DNA from: Planctomycetota bacterium
Lineage (GTDB): Bacteria > Planctomycetota > Planctomycetia > Pirellulales > UBA1268
Direction of reading: 5' to 3'
Assembly (NCBI GenBank): GCA_003670865.1
Contig: QWQJ01000145.1
Span: forward strand, 1 to 33,760
Length of the DNA stretch: 33,760 nt
The translations under genes were made by a program, and so were the position numbers. The first letter of the stretch is position 1. Every line of letters begins with the position of its first letter. Below are positions 9,224 to 18,108 of the stretch, one piece after another. Below the pieces are notes generated by a model that was not told where the DNA came from, ran no database searches, and was given only the letters and a program-made list of their open reading frames with translations.

Positions 9224-10030
9224 CTAGCCAGGGGTTTGAAACTCTTGGGCTAGGGCGTCCCAAAGAGCAATCCGAGCCTCGATGCCCTGTCTGGCCGTCT
9301 CGGAGGCAACTGCCCACTTTTTAGGATCGTGGCCGCAAAGGCTCGCCACAATGCGACGGCAAATTGGCGCATGGCGGGCATCGTCGTGGGCAATATGACG
9401 ATCGAGGTAATAGCGGAAGCGGCCCCAGACGGCTGGCTCACGATCGGCCAGCGAGCCCACCAGATGGCGAAACATATCGGGAATCACATCTTCCCGCCCG
9501 TATGTAAAAGCCGCCACGATGTTGAGCGTTGAGCCCGACTGAATCACATCAAACGACTGCCGCACAAATGCTGCCGACGCTACAGGTGCCTGGCTGACAA
9601 CAAGTGCCTGAGCGATCGGATTGCCTCTGGTCAAAGCGGCTAAAAGTTTTTCGATCGGCTGGGTGTCAGCCTCGGCGAGTTGCATGCTCTGGAGATAGAG
9701 TTCAAAGTGCGAGGCGTAGCCGCCATCTGGGAGTGCATCGGATTCCTCGTCGAGAACAATTTCGTTGACCAGTCGGCGGGCCTCGGCGTCGGCGGTGGGC
9801 AGCCACGGCACGCTCGTGCAAGTGAGCCGCTGCTGCATCGACTTTAGCAGGCTTTGAAAGTCCCAGACGGCCCAAACATGCCACTCCATAAATCGCCGCA
9901 GCCGTTCTGGCCGATCGATTAGAGCATAAAGAGGATGTGCAACGAGGCGATGGCGTGTGTCGCGAAGGTCGATGGCGAAACTGCTGGCGGGCGGAAGAGC
10001 GACAGTTGTGGGAGTCATGATGCCTGGCAT
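9224..10030 (-). CDS. DUF3050 family protein (heme-oxygenase-like helical fold)
   Basis: 268 residues; an in-frame ATG four codons in (10018) is an alternative start. Family hallmarks run through the whole protein: HPLYAL near the N-terminus, RRFMEWHVWAVWDFQSLLK, the acidic NEIVLDEESD, SHFELYLQSM, FTYGREDVIPDMF and HIAHDDARHAP near the C-terminus. The conserved His, Glu and Asp residues spread over helices resemble the metal-binding pattern of heme-oxygenase-like proteins. The substrate is not known to me, and a metal-dependent oxidase role is inference. The length fits the family. It reads divergently from the MobA-methyltransferase gene across a 226-base gap. Confidence 0.85.
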   Translation of the reverse strand: MPGIMTPTTVALPPASSFAIDLRDTRHRLVAHPLYALIDRPERLRRFMEWHVWAVWDFQSLLKSMQQRLTCTSVPWLPTADAEARRLVNEIVLDEESDALPDGGYASHFELYLQSMQLAEADTQPIEKLLAALTRGNPIAQALVVSQAPVASAAFVRQSFDVIQSGSTLNIVAAFTYGREDVIPDMFRHLVGSLADREPAVWGRFRYYLDRHIAHDDARHAPICRRIVASLCGHDPKKWAVASETARQGIEARIALWDALAQEFQTPG

Positions 10031-10256
10031 GGATTGGTGGGATGAAGGCCGGGATGCGTCCGATGTGGCTAGCCCATTTTAGACAGGCTCTGCGGCGGTA
10101 GTACCACGCGGGGCAAAAACTCGGCCCGGAGGCAAAAAATCCGCTGAAAACATCTGTTTTATACACTGCTGGTGGCCCCTGCTTGAAAGGGTACGCTGAG
10201 GGTCCGCTCCTCGCTCGAAAACGCAACACACTCCTACCGCTTTAGAATCAATCGGC

Positions 10257-11744
10257 ATGCAAGCAGACTCTATTGGCATCGTGCTCGCCGGCGGATCATC
10301 ACGCCGGATGCAAGGAATGACGAACCCCAGTGCCGCTAACGCCGGCATCGGCCCCGGCGGGAAGGCTTGTCTAGAGTTTCGCGGCCGGACATTCTTAGAG
10401 CATGTTTGTGAGGCTGTGGCTGCAAGGGTGCCTGAAGTGATCGTCGTGGCAGCCCCTGGGCAGGCTTTGCCAAAGCTTCCGCTGGGCGTGCGAGTGATTC
10501 GCGATACGACGGCCAAGCTTGGGCCGCTGGCGGCTATCCGGGACGGAATGATAAGTGCCCTCGAGACAGCCCGCAGCAGCGGGCGAGCAGAGCCCCGTGT
10601 GGCAATGATTGCATCCTGCGATCTGCCGCTTTTGCGGAGTCAGATTGTAGGTCACTTGATCGAAATCGTTTCCGCAGCGATTGGTAGGTTTAGCACGCAG
10701 AAGTCATCCGCCTTTAGCACGCAGAAGCCATGCGCTTATGCTTGGGCCTTGCCAGAAGTGCATGCGCACAGGCAGGTGCTCGTCTCCGCGTTGAGCGTGA
10801 GCCTGCTACCCCACATCGAGGCCTATCTGGCCAAGGGCCGCCGCGATCTGCAGGGGTTTGCTCAGTGGCTTGAAACCATTGACCCGACGGTGATACGAAT
10901 TGTTTCGTCAGACGAACTGCGTGGGCTCGATCCTTCCCTCGAGTCTTTTTGTGACATCGATACGCCAGCAGAATTGCAATTGCTTCTTGAAGAGCACACT
11001 GACGCTCTAGGGACCGAACTTACCCACGATAGCGAGGCGGCCACGCAGTGGTTCAGCCAGTGGCATATCTACCGCTTGATCGTCGATCACGACCGACTCA
11101 GCCATCGGGGCATTCACGAGGCTCTTGGTAACTTTGTCAGAACAAACCGCTGCAGTCCGTTCTCACTGCTTGACATCGGCTGCGGCGACGCCGGGTTTAT
11201 TGCCCAGACATTTTTTCAGACGCAGATCGCATCGTATGTGGGAGTGGACGCCTCGAGTTCTGCGTTGGTCGAAGCCCGGCGGGAATTAGACTCTGTGCCG
11301 TTTCAGGTGGAGTTGGTCAAAGCCGATCTCGTGTGTCACCTTGTCGACAAAGCGGCGGCCGGTCTCCAGCGATTTGATCTGATCCTGGCCGGCTATGTGG
11401 TGCACCACTTGCCACTCGCAGAAAAGCAACTTTTTTTCAAACGCTGCCGCTCGCTGCTGGCAACCGACGGCCAGTTGCTTTTTTACGACGTCTGTCGGCG
11501 GCAGAGCGAAACCCGCCAGGAGTATCTCAACGACTATGTAACGATGATCCGATCGTGGAAAGAACTCTCCAAAGAAGCCCTCAAGAGCACCTGCCGGCAT
11601 GTCATTGAATGCGACTTTCCCGAGACCGAGGGAGTGATTATGGAGATGGCTCGCGAGGCCGGATTTGTCTGTGAAGGCAGCCAGATGTTTGCGGACCAAA
11701 CCGAATTTCATAGGCTTTTTTGTTTCTCACAAAGCAAGTCATGA
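10257..11744 (+). CDS. MobA-like nucleotidyltransferase fused to a class I methyltransferase
   Basis: 495 residues from ATG 10257 (no clear ribosome site). The N-terminal half (about 1-245) is a MobA-type NTP transferase: IGIVLAGGSSRRMQG, a GGK motif displaced by a Gly/Ala-rich insertion, an ASCDLPLL metal/nucleotide motif and a CDIDTPAEL end typical of MobA proteins. The C-terminal half (about 260-495) is a SAM methyltransferase: LLDIGCGDAGF (motif I), YVGVDASSSALVEARREL, then FDLILAGYVVHHLP and LLFYDV. MobA attaches GMP to molybdopterin; related enzymes load other sugar or cofactor nucleotides. The methyltransferase substrate is unknown. The reading frame runs through both halves without interruption, so this is a genuine fusion. 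No molybdenum-cofactor genes are visible nearby. Confidence 0.85.
   Translation: MQADSIGIVLAGGSSRRMQGMTNPSAANAGIGPGGKACLEFRGRTFLEHVCEAVAARVPEVIVVAAPGQALPKLPLGVRVIRDTTAKLGPLAAIRDGMISALETARSSGRAEPRVAMIASCDLPLLRSQIVGHLIEIVSAAIGRFSTQKSSAFSTQKPCAYAWALPEVHAHRQVLVSALSVSLLPHIEAYLAKGRRDLQGFAQWLETIDPTVIRIVSSDELRGLDPSLESFCDIDTPAELQLLLEEHTDALGTELTHDSEAATQWFSQWHIYRLIVDHDRLSHRGIHEALGNFVRTNRCSPFSLLDIGCGDAGFIAQTFFQTQIASYVGVDASSSALVEARRELDSVPFQVELVKADLVCHLVDKAAAGLQRFDLILAGYVVHHLPLAEKQLFFKRCRSLLATDGQLLFYDVCRRQSETRQEYLNDYVTMIRSWKELSKEALKSTCRHVIECDFPETEGVIMEMAREAGFVCEGSQMFADQTEFHRLFCFSQSKS
10689..10727 (+). repeat. In-frame 24-base tandem duplication inside the MobA-like domain
   Basis: The 15-base sequence TTTAGCACGCAGAAG occurs at 10689-10703 and again at 10713-10727, a period of 24 bases. 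It encodes FSTQKSSA followed by FSTQKPCA. It keeps frame, so it lengthens a loop of the nucleotidyltransferase domain. Confidence 0.85.
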
Positions 11745-11893
11745 GACGGCTTGCAAGCCATCGGATCGCTTCGCTAGACCCAGTCATGCCAGTCGCATGG
11801 CCAGATAGAGCGGACTGGGCCGATTCATTCAAGCAGCCACCGGCGAATTGTTCGTCTTCGCGATCCGAGGGATGACTTCTATACTCTGACCTT

Positions 11894-14800
11894 ATGGCAA
11901 CGCGAAATTCCCGATCGAGTGGAGGCTCCCGGCGACGAGGACGGCGTTGGGCGGTCTTTTCGCTGGCAGCATTGGCTATCAGCGGCGGCCTGATCTGGAT
12001 CGCGCCTACGGTGCTGGTGCTGACGGCACTGCGAGATCGTCCGCTGCAAGCTCTTTTCGCAGGTGTCGATGGGAGCGTCTCGAGCCGTGCAGCCCGATGG
12101 GACTGGTTGGGAAGCAGCGAGTACCGCGATGTCATGCTCTGTGATTCGGCTGGGCGATCAATCGTGGCGGTGCGACGGGTCATCATCGATCGCGGGCTTG
12201 TGGCACTTGCGTTTGACCCGACGCGATTGGGTACGGTGCGGTTGATCGGTGCCAAGGCACTGGTGGAAGTGCGGCGAGGCGGTAGCGGGCTAGAAGATAT
12301 TCTGGCACCGTGGCTGGCAGCGCGGAGCCAGGCTCCCACGAGGCCAGGTGTTTCGTTTGAACTGGAACTGGTTGACGCCTCGATCGAACTGATCGACACG
12401 GAGCGTCGCGATGTCTGGAAAATCAGCGAATTGATTGCGGCTGGCACCGTGCGGGCCGACGAAACGCTAGCCGGCTGGACGATGTCGGGCAGGGTGTCGC
12501 ACGCGGGTGCGGCGATCGCAGACTCGGCTGGCTCCTTGGGAACCGTGCCGCCGCCGGCCGGGCCCCGAGCCACTTCGCACGGTTCGCATCTGCCCGCCGA
12601 GGAAGTGGCTGAGAAGTTAGAATCGAGTCAACTCGACCGCACAACGATTGCCGCCGGGGCGACTTTGATGCTGGCCCGCGACGGCGGATGGTCGGTGTCG
12701 TCTCCCGCGGCACTAGCAGCCGATGGGCCGCGGTCACTGGCGATTGCTACCAATCGCGTGCCGCTAGGAGTGTCGAGCGTGTTGGCAACGCGTTTTGATC
12801 TGACGCACGTGCTCGACGGTTTGGCTGATGTGCGGCTTGATATTGTGCTCCCGGTGGCTGGTGGCCAACAGCCAGTAGGTTTGGGTGGCGGCAGCGAAAG
12901 TGTGGCGATCACGGGCATGATCGCTGGCTCGCAACTGGCAATCTGCCACGCCGATACGCTCGCTGAGATCATCACGCTCAATCGCTGCGAGATACCGCTG
13001 GATGTCTCTCTGAATAGACAGATGCTTACGATTCGTAACTTGAAGGCGACATCGCCTCTCTTCAAGGCCGAAGCCTCGGGCCGGATGCGGGTTCCTCAAG
13101 GGGGATCGTGGGAATTGGCAGAGGCACTGATCCATGAAGATTTTGCGCTGGCCGCCGACATCGATCTAGCCGCTGCCTCGCGCGCGATTCCGGGCGGGCT
13201 CACTGTACGGCCTGACGTGCGAGTGACTGACGGTCAACTGCAACTCTCAGCCACCGCCCACGCCGATGGCACCGATCGATTGCTGGAGGTGAGACTGACC
13301 TCCAGCGACTTAGCCGCGGTGCAAAGCGTGGCATTGCCAGTGGCTGTTTCGCCCAGTGGCCAACCTCAGCCAAATGCCCAGCCCAACGAGCGTCTCCTTC
13401 GCTGGAACCAGCCGTTCACCGCTTGGCTACGCGGACGGCGGGGCCCTGCCCGAACCGATTCAATTCGTATTGAAGAGGCCCGCATCGCCTCGCCCGCCGT
13501 GGAGGTGTCGGCCGCTGGCACCGCCGAATCATCGAGCATTCAGTGGATGCTTGACATCGACAAACTGATGAAAGAAGCGGCCGAGGTGCTCGACCTTCAG
13601 TCGCTCCAAATGGCCGGCACCGCGCGAGGCAAAATTGATATGAGTCGTGTGGCTGCCACCGGGGTGTCGACGGCTAAAATTTCTGCCAGCCTCAACAACT
13701 TTGAGTTGATCGCTCCGGGTCGGCCGGCGTGGCGGGATCAGGAGATCACGCTGGAAGCAGAGGGATCAGGCAGCATGGCGGGAGGCGCGGTGCTCCTTGA
13801 TCAAGCCCATGCCAGAGTGATGTCGGCAGACGACACTCTGGAATGGACGCTCACCGGCGGCACTCTCATCGATCTAAGCGCTGGCCTTGGCCGAGTGTCT
13901 AGCGGACTGAGTCACCAGACAATCTCTGCTCCGCCATGGGTACGGGCAGCGCAAAACTCCGTGGGCATCTCCGCTGACTGTTCGCTGTCGGGAGAACTTG
14001 CCAATTGGCAGGCGCGGTTTGAAGGCCTCATGCCAGGGATCGATTGTGGAGATCTGGAACTGGCCGGAAAGATGCAACTCTCGGCCGCTCTGGCCGCCCG
14101 CGGCGATAGCTGGCAGATCACCCGAGCCGGCGGGGAAATTGAAAAGCTGGTGGCAAAGTTTTCCGGTCGGGAAGTGGCTGAGCCGCGCGTAGTGGCCAGT
14201 GCCGCAGGCCTCTATAATCCCGCGAGCGGTCAACTGGAAATCTCATCGGGAGAGATTCTCACCGCAACGATGTCGCTGCGCACCGGAGGCGTTGTGCTCT
14301 TAGCCATCAGTCCAGGCATGGTTGAATCGGCGGGTAGATCCCTGATGGACCGCTTGCGTGGCAAGGTGCAGTGGCAGGCCGATGTAGGTCGCGTGGAAAA
14401 ATGGTTGGTTTCACCCTTGGCAGCGGCGAGTTGGCCAACCGCTGGCCGAGCGTGGGGCACGGTTGAATTGTTGGATACCCAAGCAGGCCTCAACCTACGA
14501 GTAGAAGCCACTGGCAATCAGTTATCGCTCTTGAGCGCGGTCGATGCGGGTGCCTCGGGGATTGCCAGACCAGCAACGCCCAAACAGATCTGGGCTGAAC
14601 CCCGTGCCGCTGTTGTGCTGGAAGTGACTCAGAACGGCACTTCGTCTCAGTCCAAGGAGCGATTGACAATCAATAAGCTCTCACTTGAATCTTCTACGTT
14701 AGCAGTGGCGGCGACAGGTAGCGTGGGAGAATGGTCGGCACGACCACTTGTCGATTTGAATGGCACGGTGGCGTACGACTGGGATTTGCTCTCGCGTTTA

Positions 14801-16003
14801 CTCACCCCTTGGACCGGTGGAAGGATACGATTGATTGGCGGCAGCACGCGGCCGTTTGCCCTTCGAGGCCCACTGACAAGCAGCGTTCAAACCGCCATCG
14901 ATGACCGGCGTTCGCCTGAAGGATCGTCTCCTCCTCCCAGAGTGATAGCGGGCGACAATTCGGCTGGCATCCCAATTCCAGATCATTGGCTTAAGACCAC
15001 GCAAGGCCCCGACGAGTCTGAAACTAAGGCACGCGCGCGGGTGGCCTTGCCCGTGGCTACAGCGACACGGACAGGCGGCAATGCGGCCGACTTTTTACGT
15101 GCCATCTCAATTGATACATCAACGGTGTGGACGGCGGCAGAAATAGAGGGAGTGAGCATCGATGCCGGAGAGATGGCCGTCCGACTTTTTGAAGGGCAAT
15201 TAGCGCTGGGCCCATTTGACATTGGCGCCGCTGGCGGTCGGCTCCGCGGTGCGCCCTGGGTGCGGCTCATGCCATGGCCGGGAGAACTGATTGTGCCGCC
15301 GGGCCGCGTGGTCGACCGCGTGGCTCTTTCAAACGGACTGTGCGATCGATTTGTAGCTTGGATTGCGCCGCTGGTCGGTCATTCAAGCCACAGCGAGGGA
15401 TTGCTGAGCGTCGATCTGGCCGGGGCCCGATTGCCGCTAGGAGATTTTTTTGGCGGCGAACTCTCCGGTCAGATGTTATTTGAAAATTTTGAAGTGACGC
15501 CGGGCCCGCAGGCGCAGCCGCTGGTGAATCTGATCGTCAAACTCCAGTCGTTGATCGATCCGCGATTTGCATTTGGCGACAAGACGGTCTTGATGCGGAT
15601 AAGGCCCGATCCGGTTCGCGTCAAGCTGGTGGATCGGCGACTCTGGCACGATGGCCTAGTCATGGAGATGGGGCAACTGACTGTCCGTACCGACGGCAGC
15701 GTTGGTGCTGATGGCTCGCTCTCGATGATGACCGAAGTGTCATTCCGCGGTGACATCGCCGGGGGTACGCCGATTGTCGGTCAATTACTGCGCACGCCGC
15801 TGGCAATACCGCTTCGTGGCACGCTCAACCGCCCGCAGTGGGACGCTGGCGCACTCGATAAGATTCTCTCTAGGATCGTGGAAAATACCGCCCAAGCGGT
15901 CCTCACCGACGGGATTGGCCGCGGCCTAAACGGTTTGGAAACGCTCTTTGGCAATCCGCAGCCACCAGCCCCCCAATCCCCTCAGGAGAGAGCAGCGCCC
16001 TAG
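11894..16003 (+). CDS. Giant AsmA/TamB-like membrane-anchored protein
   Basis: 1369 residues. A very basic cytoplasmic start (RNSRSSGGSRRRGRRW) precedes one signal-anchor helix (about 20-40). The rest is a long exported region of beta-rich repeats with the texture of AsmA/TamB proteins: many short segments such as ELELVDASIELID, TVRLIGAKALVEVRR and ISGEILT-like strands, and a C-terminal AsmA-like stretch (GELSGQMLFENFEV…LTVRTDGSVGADGSLSM…IPLRGTLNRPQWD). Proteins of this group are thought to form hydrophobic grooves that carry lipid across the periplasm or help outer-membrane assembly. The start ATG has only a weak ribosome site. The gene is convergent with the flavin monooxygenase, and the stop codons overlap. 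The family assignment is by overall pattern, not a unique motif. Confidence 0.78.
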   Translation: MATRNSRSSGGSRRRGRRWAVFSLAALAISGGLIWIAPTVLVLTALRDRPLQALFAGVDGSVSSRAARWDWLGSSEYRDVMLCDSAGRSIVAVRRVIIDRGLVALAFDPTRLGTVRLIGAKALVEVRRGGSGLEDILAPWLAARSQAPTRPGVSFELELVDASIELIDTERRDVWKISELIAAGTVRADETLAGWTMSGRVSHAGAAIADSAGSLGTVPPPAGPRATSHGSHLPAEEVAEKLESSQLDRTTIAAGATLMLARDGGWSVSSPAALAADGPRSLAIATNRVPLGVSSVLATRFDLTHVLDGLADVRLDIVLPVAGGQQPVGLGGGSESVAITGMIAGSQLAICHADTLAEIITLNRCEIPLDVSLNRQMLTIRNLKATSPLFKAEASGRMRVPQGGSWELAEALIHEDFALAADIDLAAASRAIPGGLTVRPDVRVTDGQLQLSATAHADGTDRLLEVRLTSSDLAAVQSVALPVAVSPSGQPQPNAQPNERLLRWNQPFTAWLRGRRGPARTDSIRIEEARIASPAVEVSAAGTAESSSIQWMLDIDKLMKEAAEVLDLQSLQMAGTARGKIDMSRVAATGVSTAKISASLNNFELIAPGRPAWRDQEITLEAEGSGSMAGGAVLLDQAHARVMSADDTLEWTLTGGTLIDLSAGLGRVSSGLSHQTISAPPWVRAAQNSVGISADCSLSGELANWQARFEGLMPGIDCGDLELAGKMQLSAALAARGDSWQITRAGGEIEKLVAKFSGREVAEPRVVASAAGLYNPASGQLEISSGEILTATMSLRTGGVVLLAISPGMVESAGRSLMDRLRGKVQWQADVGRVEKWLVSPLAAASWPTAGRAWGTVELLDTQAGLNLRVEATGNQLSLLSAVDAGASGIARPATPKQIWAEPRAAVVLEVTQNGTSSQSKERLTINKLSLESSTLAVAATGSVGEWSARPLVDLNGTVAYDWDLLSRLLTPWTGGRIRLIGGSTRPFALRGPLTSSVQTAIDDRRSPEGSSPPPRVIAGDNSAGIPIPDHWLKTTQGPDESETKARARVALPVATATRTGGNAADFLRAISIDTSTVWTAAEIEGVSIDAGEMAVRLFEGQLALGPFDIGAAGGRLRGAPWVRLMPWPGELIVPPGRVVDRVALSNGLCDRFVAWIAPLVGHSSHSEGLLSVDLAGARLPLGDFFGGELSGQMLFENFEVTPGPQAQPLVNLIVKLQSLIDPRFAFGDKTVLMRIRPDPVRVKLVDRRLWHDGLVMEMGQLTVRTDGSVGADGSLSMMTEVSFRGDIAGGTPIVGQLLRTPLAIPLRGTLNRPQWDAGALDKILSRIVENTAQAVLTDGIGRGLNGLETLFGNPQPPAPQSPQERAAP

Positions 16004-17415
16004 GCGTTACGAATCCGGGTATCGAGGCCGCCGATCAAGCGGGTGAGCTTTTTGCGATAGGAAAAGTGTTCCACCTCCAAACGGTGCCGAGGTGAATCGA
16101 GATAGGCAATGGCGGGCATTGCCGCGTCTCGCTGCCGCTGGCGGTAGAGCCACGCTGACGCTAGGGGAGCGCGTTTTGCGGCGACTGCCATGCGGGCCAC
16201 GATTTGGCTTTGCAAGTCGGTCAGCCCCCATTGACCGCTATCTGGCTGAATCAAACCAACTACGGCAATGTCATCCTGCGTCGGATGCAGCAGATTCAAA
16301 AAGAGTCGCGGGCAAGTCTTCTCCGCGGTCGCACAAAGATGGTGGGGGGCAATCAAAGGCAGCGATACTTGGTAGCCAGTGGCGTAGATCACCAGATCAA
16401 ATCGCTCCCTTCTGCCATCGCAAAAAAGCACATCGCTGCTGTCAAAAAGGGCCACATCGCCAGCGGTTGTGATGCTGCCAGCCCGAAAGTGATTGTAGAG
16501 TTGGCCATTCACAACGGGGTGGGTTTCCCAGAGCTTGTGGTCGGGCTTCTGTAAGCCGTGGCGGTGCGGCAGGCCGATCGTGCGGTCGATGGCGCGGAGG
16601 CTCACGAGCCTGCGCAGCCAGAGTGGAAAGCCCAGCGTGAGCATGCGTTCTGCACGTAAATCAGAGGGCCTTCCGGATAAAAATCGGGGCACAATAAAAT
16701 AGCCGCGTCGCGTGGAAAGCACCGTCTGAGAAGCATGCCCCGCGAGGTCCACCGCAATGTCGCAAGCAGAGTTGCCGCCGCCGATGACCAGCACGCGTTT
16801 GCCGGCAACATCGAGGGGCTGCGTCGGCGATTTATAGTTGCAGGCGTGCAGCAGTGAACCGGAAAAAGTACCCGGGATCGTTGGGAAAAGTGGTTGGTGG
16901 TTGTGGCCTGTGGCGATGACAACCCCGGCGTAGTGCTTGGGGGCATGACCGAGGACAGAAACGACCCAGCCCTGGCCAGCCTGCGGTTGAATGGCGGATC
17001 TCGTGTCTGGAGCCGCCGCATCTGCCGGCTCCATGCGCTCGATCCGTTGGACGGCCATCCGCGGGCGGATCTGCGAGAGCAGATTGAAGTGGCGAGCGTA
17101 GCTACGCAGATAGTCGAGGCACTGCTGGTGGTGCGGGTAGGCCGGCCACTCTCGCGGCATCGGAAAATCGGTGTAGGCGGTCATTGATTTGGAGCTGATC
17201 AATCGCGTCGACGCAAAGACGCTTGAGGCAGGAGAACCAAAATACCAGTTGCCCCCCAGATCATCTTCACGCTCAAGGCACTCTGCCTCGATTCCTGCCG
17301 CGAGTAGATTTTTGAGCGCCGTTAAGCCAGAGGGTCCGGCCCCAATTACGCACCACGGTCGAGAGGCTGAGTCGTTGGGCATGGAATGTAGAGTTTCAAT
17401 CGTTGTCGCGAGCAT
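16000..17415 (-). CDS. Flavin-containing monooxygenase (FMO-like)
   Basis: 471 residues. All FMO landmarks are present: the FAD-binding GAGPSG at 25-30, EREDDLGGNWYF after it, the FMO signature FxGxxxHxxxY (FSGSLLHACNY, about 185), the NADPH-binding GGGNSACD (about 213), and the YATGY motif near the C-terminal third. FMOs use NADPH and oxygen to oxidise soft nucleophiles such as amines or sulfides; Baeyer-Villiger enzymes are relatives. The specific substrate cannot be told. The start is ATG 17415, with an alternative ATG at 17382; neither has a clear Shine-Dalgarno. It converges on the AsmA-like gene: its TAG (16002-16000) and that gene's TAG (16001-16003) share the CTAG palindrome. Confidence 0.92.
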   Translation of the reverse strand: MLATTIETLHSMPNDSASRPWCVIGAGPSGLTALKNLLAAGIEAECLEREDDLGGNWYFGSPASSVFASTRLISSKSMTAYTDFPMPREWPAYPHHQQCLDYLRSYARHFNLLSQIRPRMAVQRIERMEPADAAAPDTRSAIQPQAGQGWVVSVLGHAPKHYAGVVIATGHNHQPLFPTIPGTFSGSLLHACNYKSPTQPLDVAGKRVLVIGGGNSACDIAVDLAGHASQTVLSTRRGYFIVPRFLSGRPSDLRAERMLTLGFPLWLRRLVSLRAIDRTIGLPHRHGLQKPDHKLWETHPVVNGQLYNHFRAGSITTAGDVALFDSSDVLFCDGRRERFDLVIYATGYQVSLPLIAPHHLCATAEKTCPRLFLNLLHPTQDDIAVVGLIQPDSGQWGLTDLQSQIVARMAVAAKRAPLASAWLYRQRQRDAAMPAIAYLDSPRHRLEVEHFSYRKKLTRLIGGLDTRIRNA

Positions 17416-17486
17416 GACAGCGGTCGTCTATCGCAGTTTTTGTGCCAGCCCGATGGCGTCCCAGAGGTCGCCGCAGAACCTGCTCG

Positions 17487-17720
17487 CTAGAGAAGAGTAT
17501 ACACCGGTGGGTCGTCCGATCGGGGCGTAAGGCCTACGGCAGCGACTTGGGCCGTCGGGTCGTCAAGCCTGTGCACTTTGACCTGATCGATAGACACCGT
17601 GTAGAGAAAGTTTCCAATCCGAAGGCTTCGCTCGATGGTTGTATCGTGATTGATGGTGCCCAGATTCTTAAAGCCTAAAGGGCTGAGGACATCGATGCTA
17701 AAAAGAACCAGATCGCTGGT
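17487..17720 (-). pseudogene. C-terminal remnant of a secreted beta-propeller (Beta_propel-type) protein
   Basis: Minus-frame translation reads TSDLVLFSIDVLSPLGFKNL, then GTINHDTTIERSLRIGNFLY and TVSIDQVKVHRLDDPTAQVA, ending at TAG 17489-17487. This matches the pattern at the end of Beta_propel proteins (GTI.HDT..RSLRIGD.LYS.S…VKVH.L.DP). No start or signal peptide precedes it, and the frame meets a stop at 17771. So only the last 80 or so codons of a once much larger gene remain. Family recognition is from memory of the motif. Confidence 0.55.
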
Positions 17721-17799
17721 CCCGATCGGCGGTTGGTGTCCACAACGGAGTAACAGAGAGTGCCATTCCTACAATCTTACCTTGATGCGGAAGGGATAA

Positions 17800-18068
17800 C
17801 CACGGCATGGGCCCTCACTACAAGAGCCGGTCATGATCGTGCGGGACGGCAGCGTGATCTCAGAGTTGTTTGGCTAAGGCTCGGGGGAACGGGTCCTGAA
17901 CGAGATCATCGATGAGTACCAGCGGAGCCTTGAGGGAGGGCAGGTCAGGCGGCGGAGACTGATGATGGGGCGGTGCCGATCCGGTTCGAGAATGGCATTG
18001 CTTGTTTCGAGACCGAAGTCGGGGGCGTCTATCGTCTGCGACGCAGATTACTCGGGGGCCGCCCTTGA
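17800..18068 (+). pseudogene. Degraded coding remnant of unknown family
   Basis: One plus frame reads MIVRDGSVISELFG, a stop (17875-17877), then GSGERVLNEIIDEYQRSLEG. After a frame change near 17930-17945 a second frame reads DDGAVPIRFENGIACFETEV then GGVYRLRRRLLGGRP and a stop at 18066. The protein-like texture broken by one stop and one shift suggests a dead gene end. The RFENG..CFET..GGVYRL pattern is reminiscent of the C-terminus of secreted glycoside hydrolases, but I do not recognise it securely. Confidence 0.3.
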
Positions 18069-18108
18069 AAGATTGACTTGCCGCCAGCCATGTCTCGGTA
18101 GTCCAACG

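Noticed and set aside
11748-11759. 12-base palindrome GGCTTGCAAGCC after the fusion gene stop
   Set aside because: Too short and lacking a loop or U-tract for a terminator; such palindromes occur by chance.
11638-12573. 311-codon minus-strand open frame
   Set aside because: It is antisense to the MobA-methyltransferase end and the AsmA-like start; its Ser/Arg/Pro-rich translation resembles no family.
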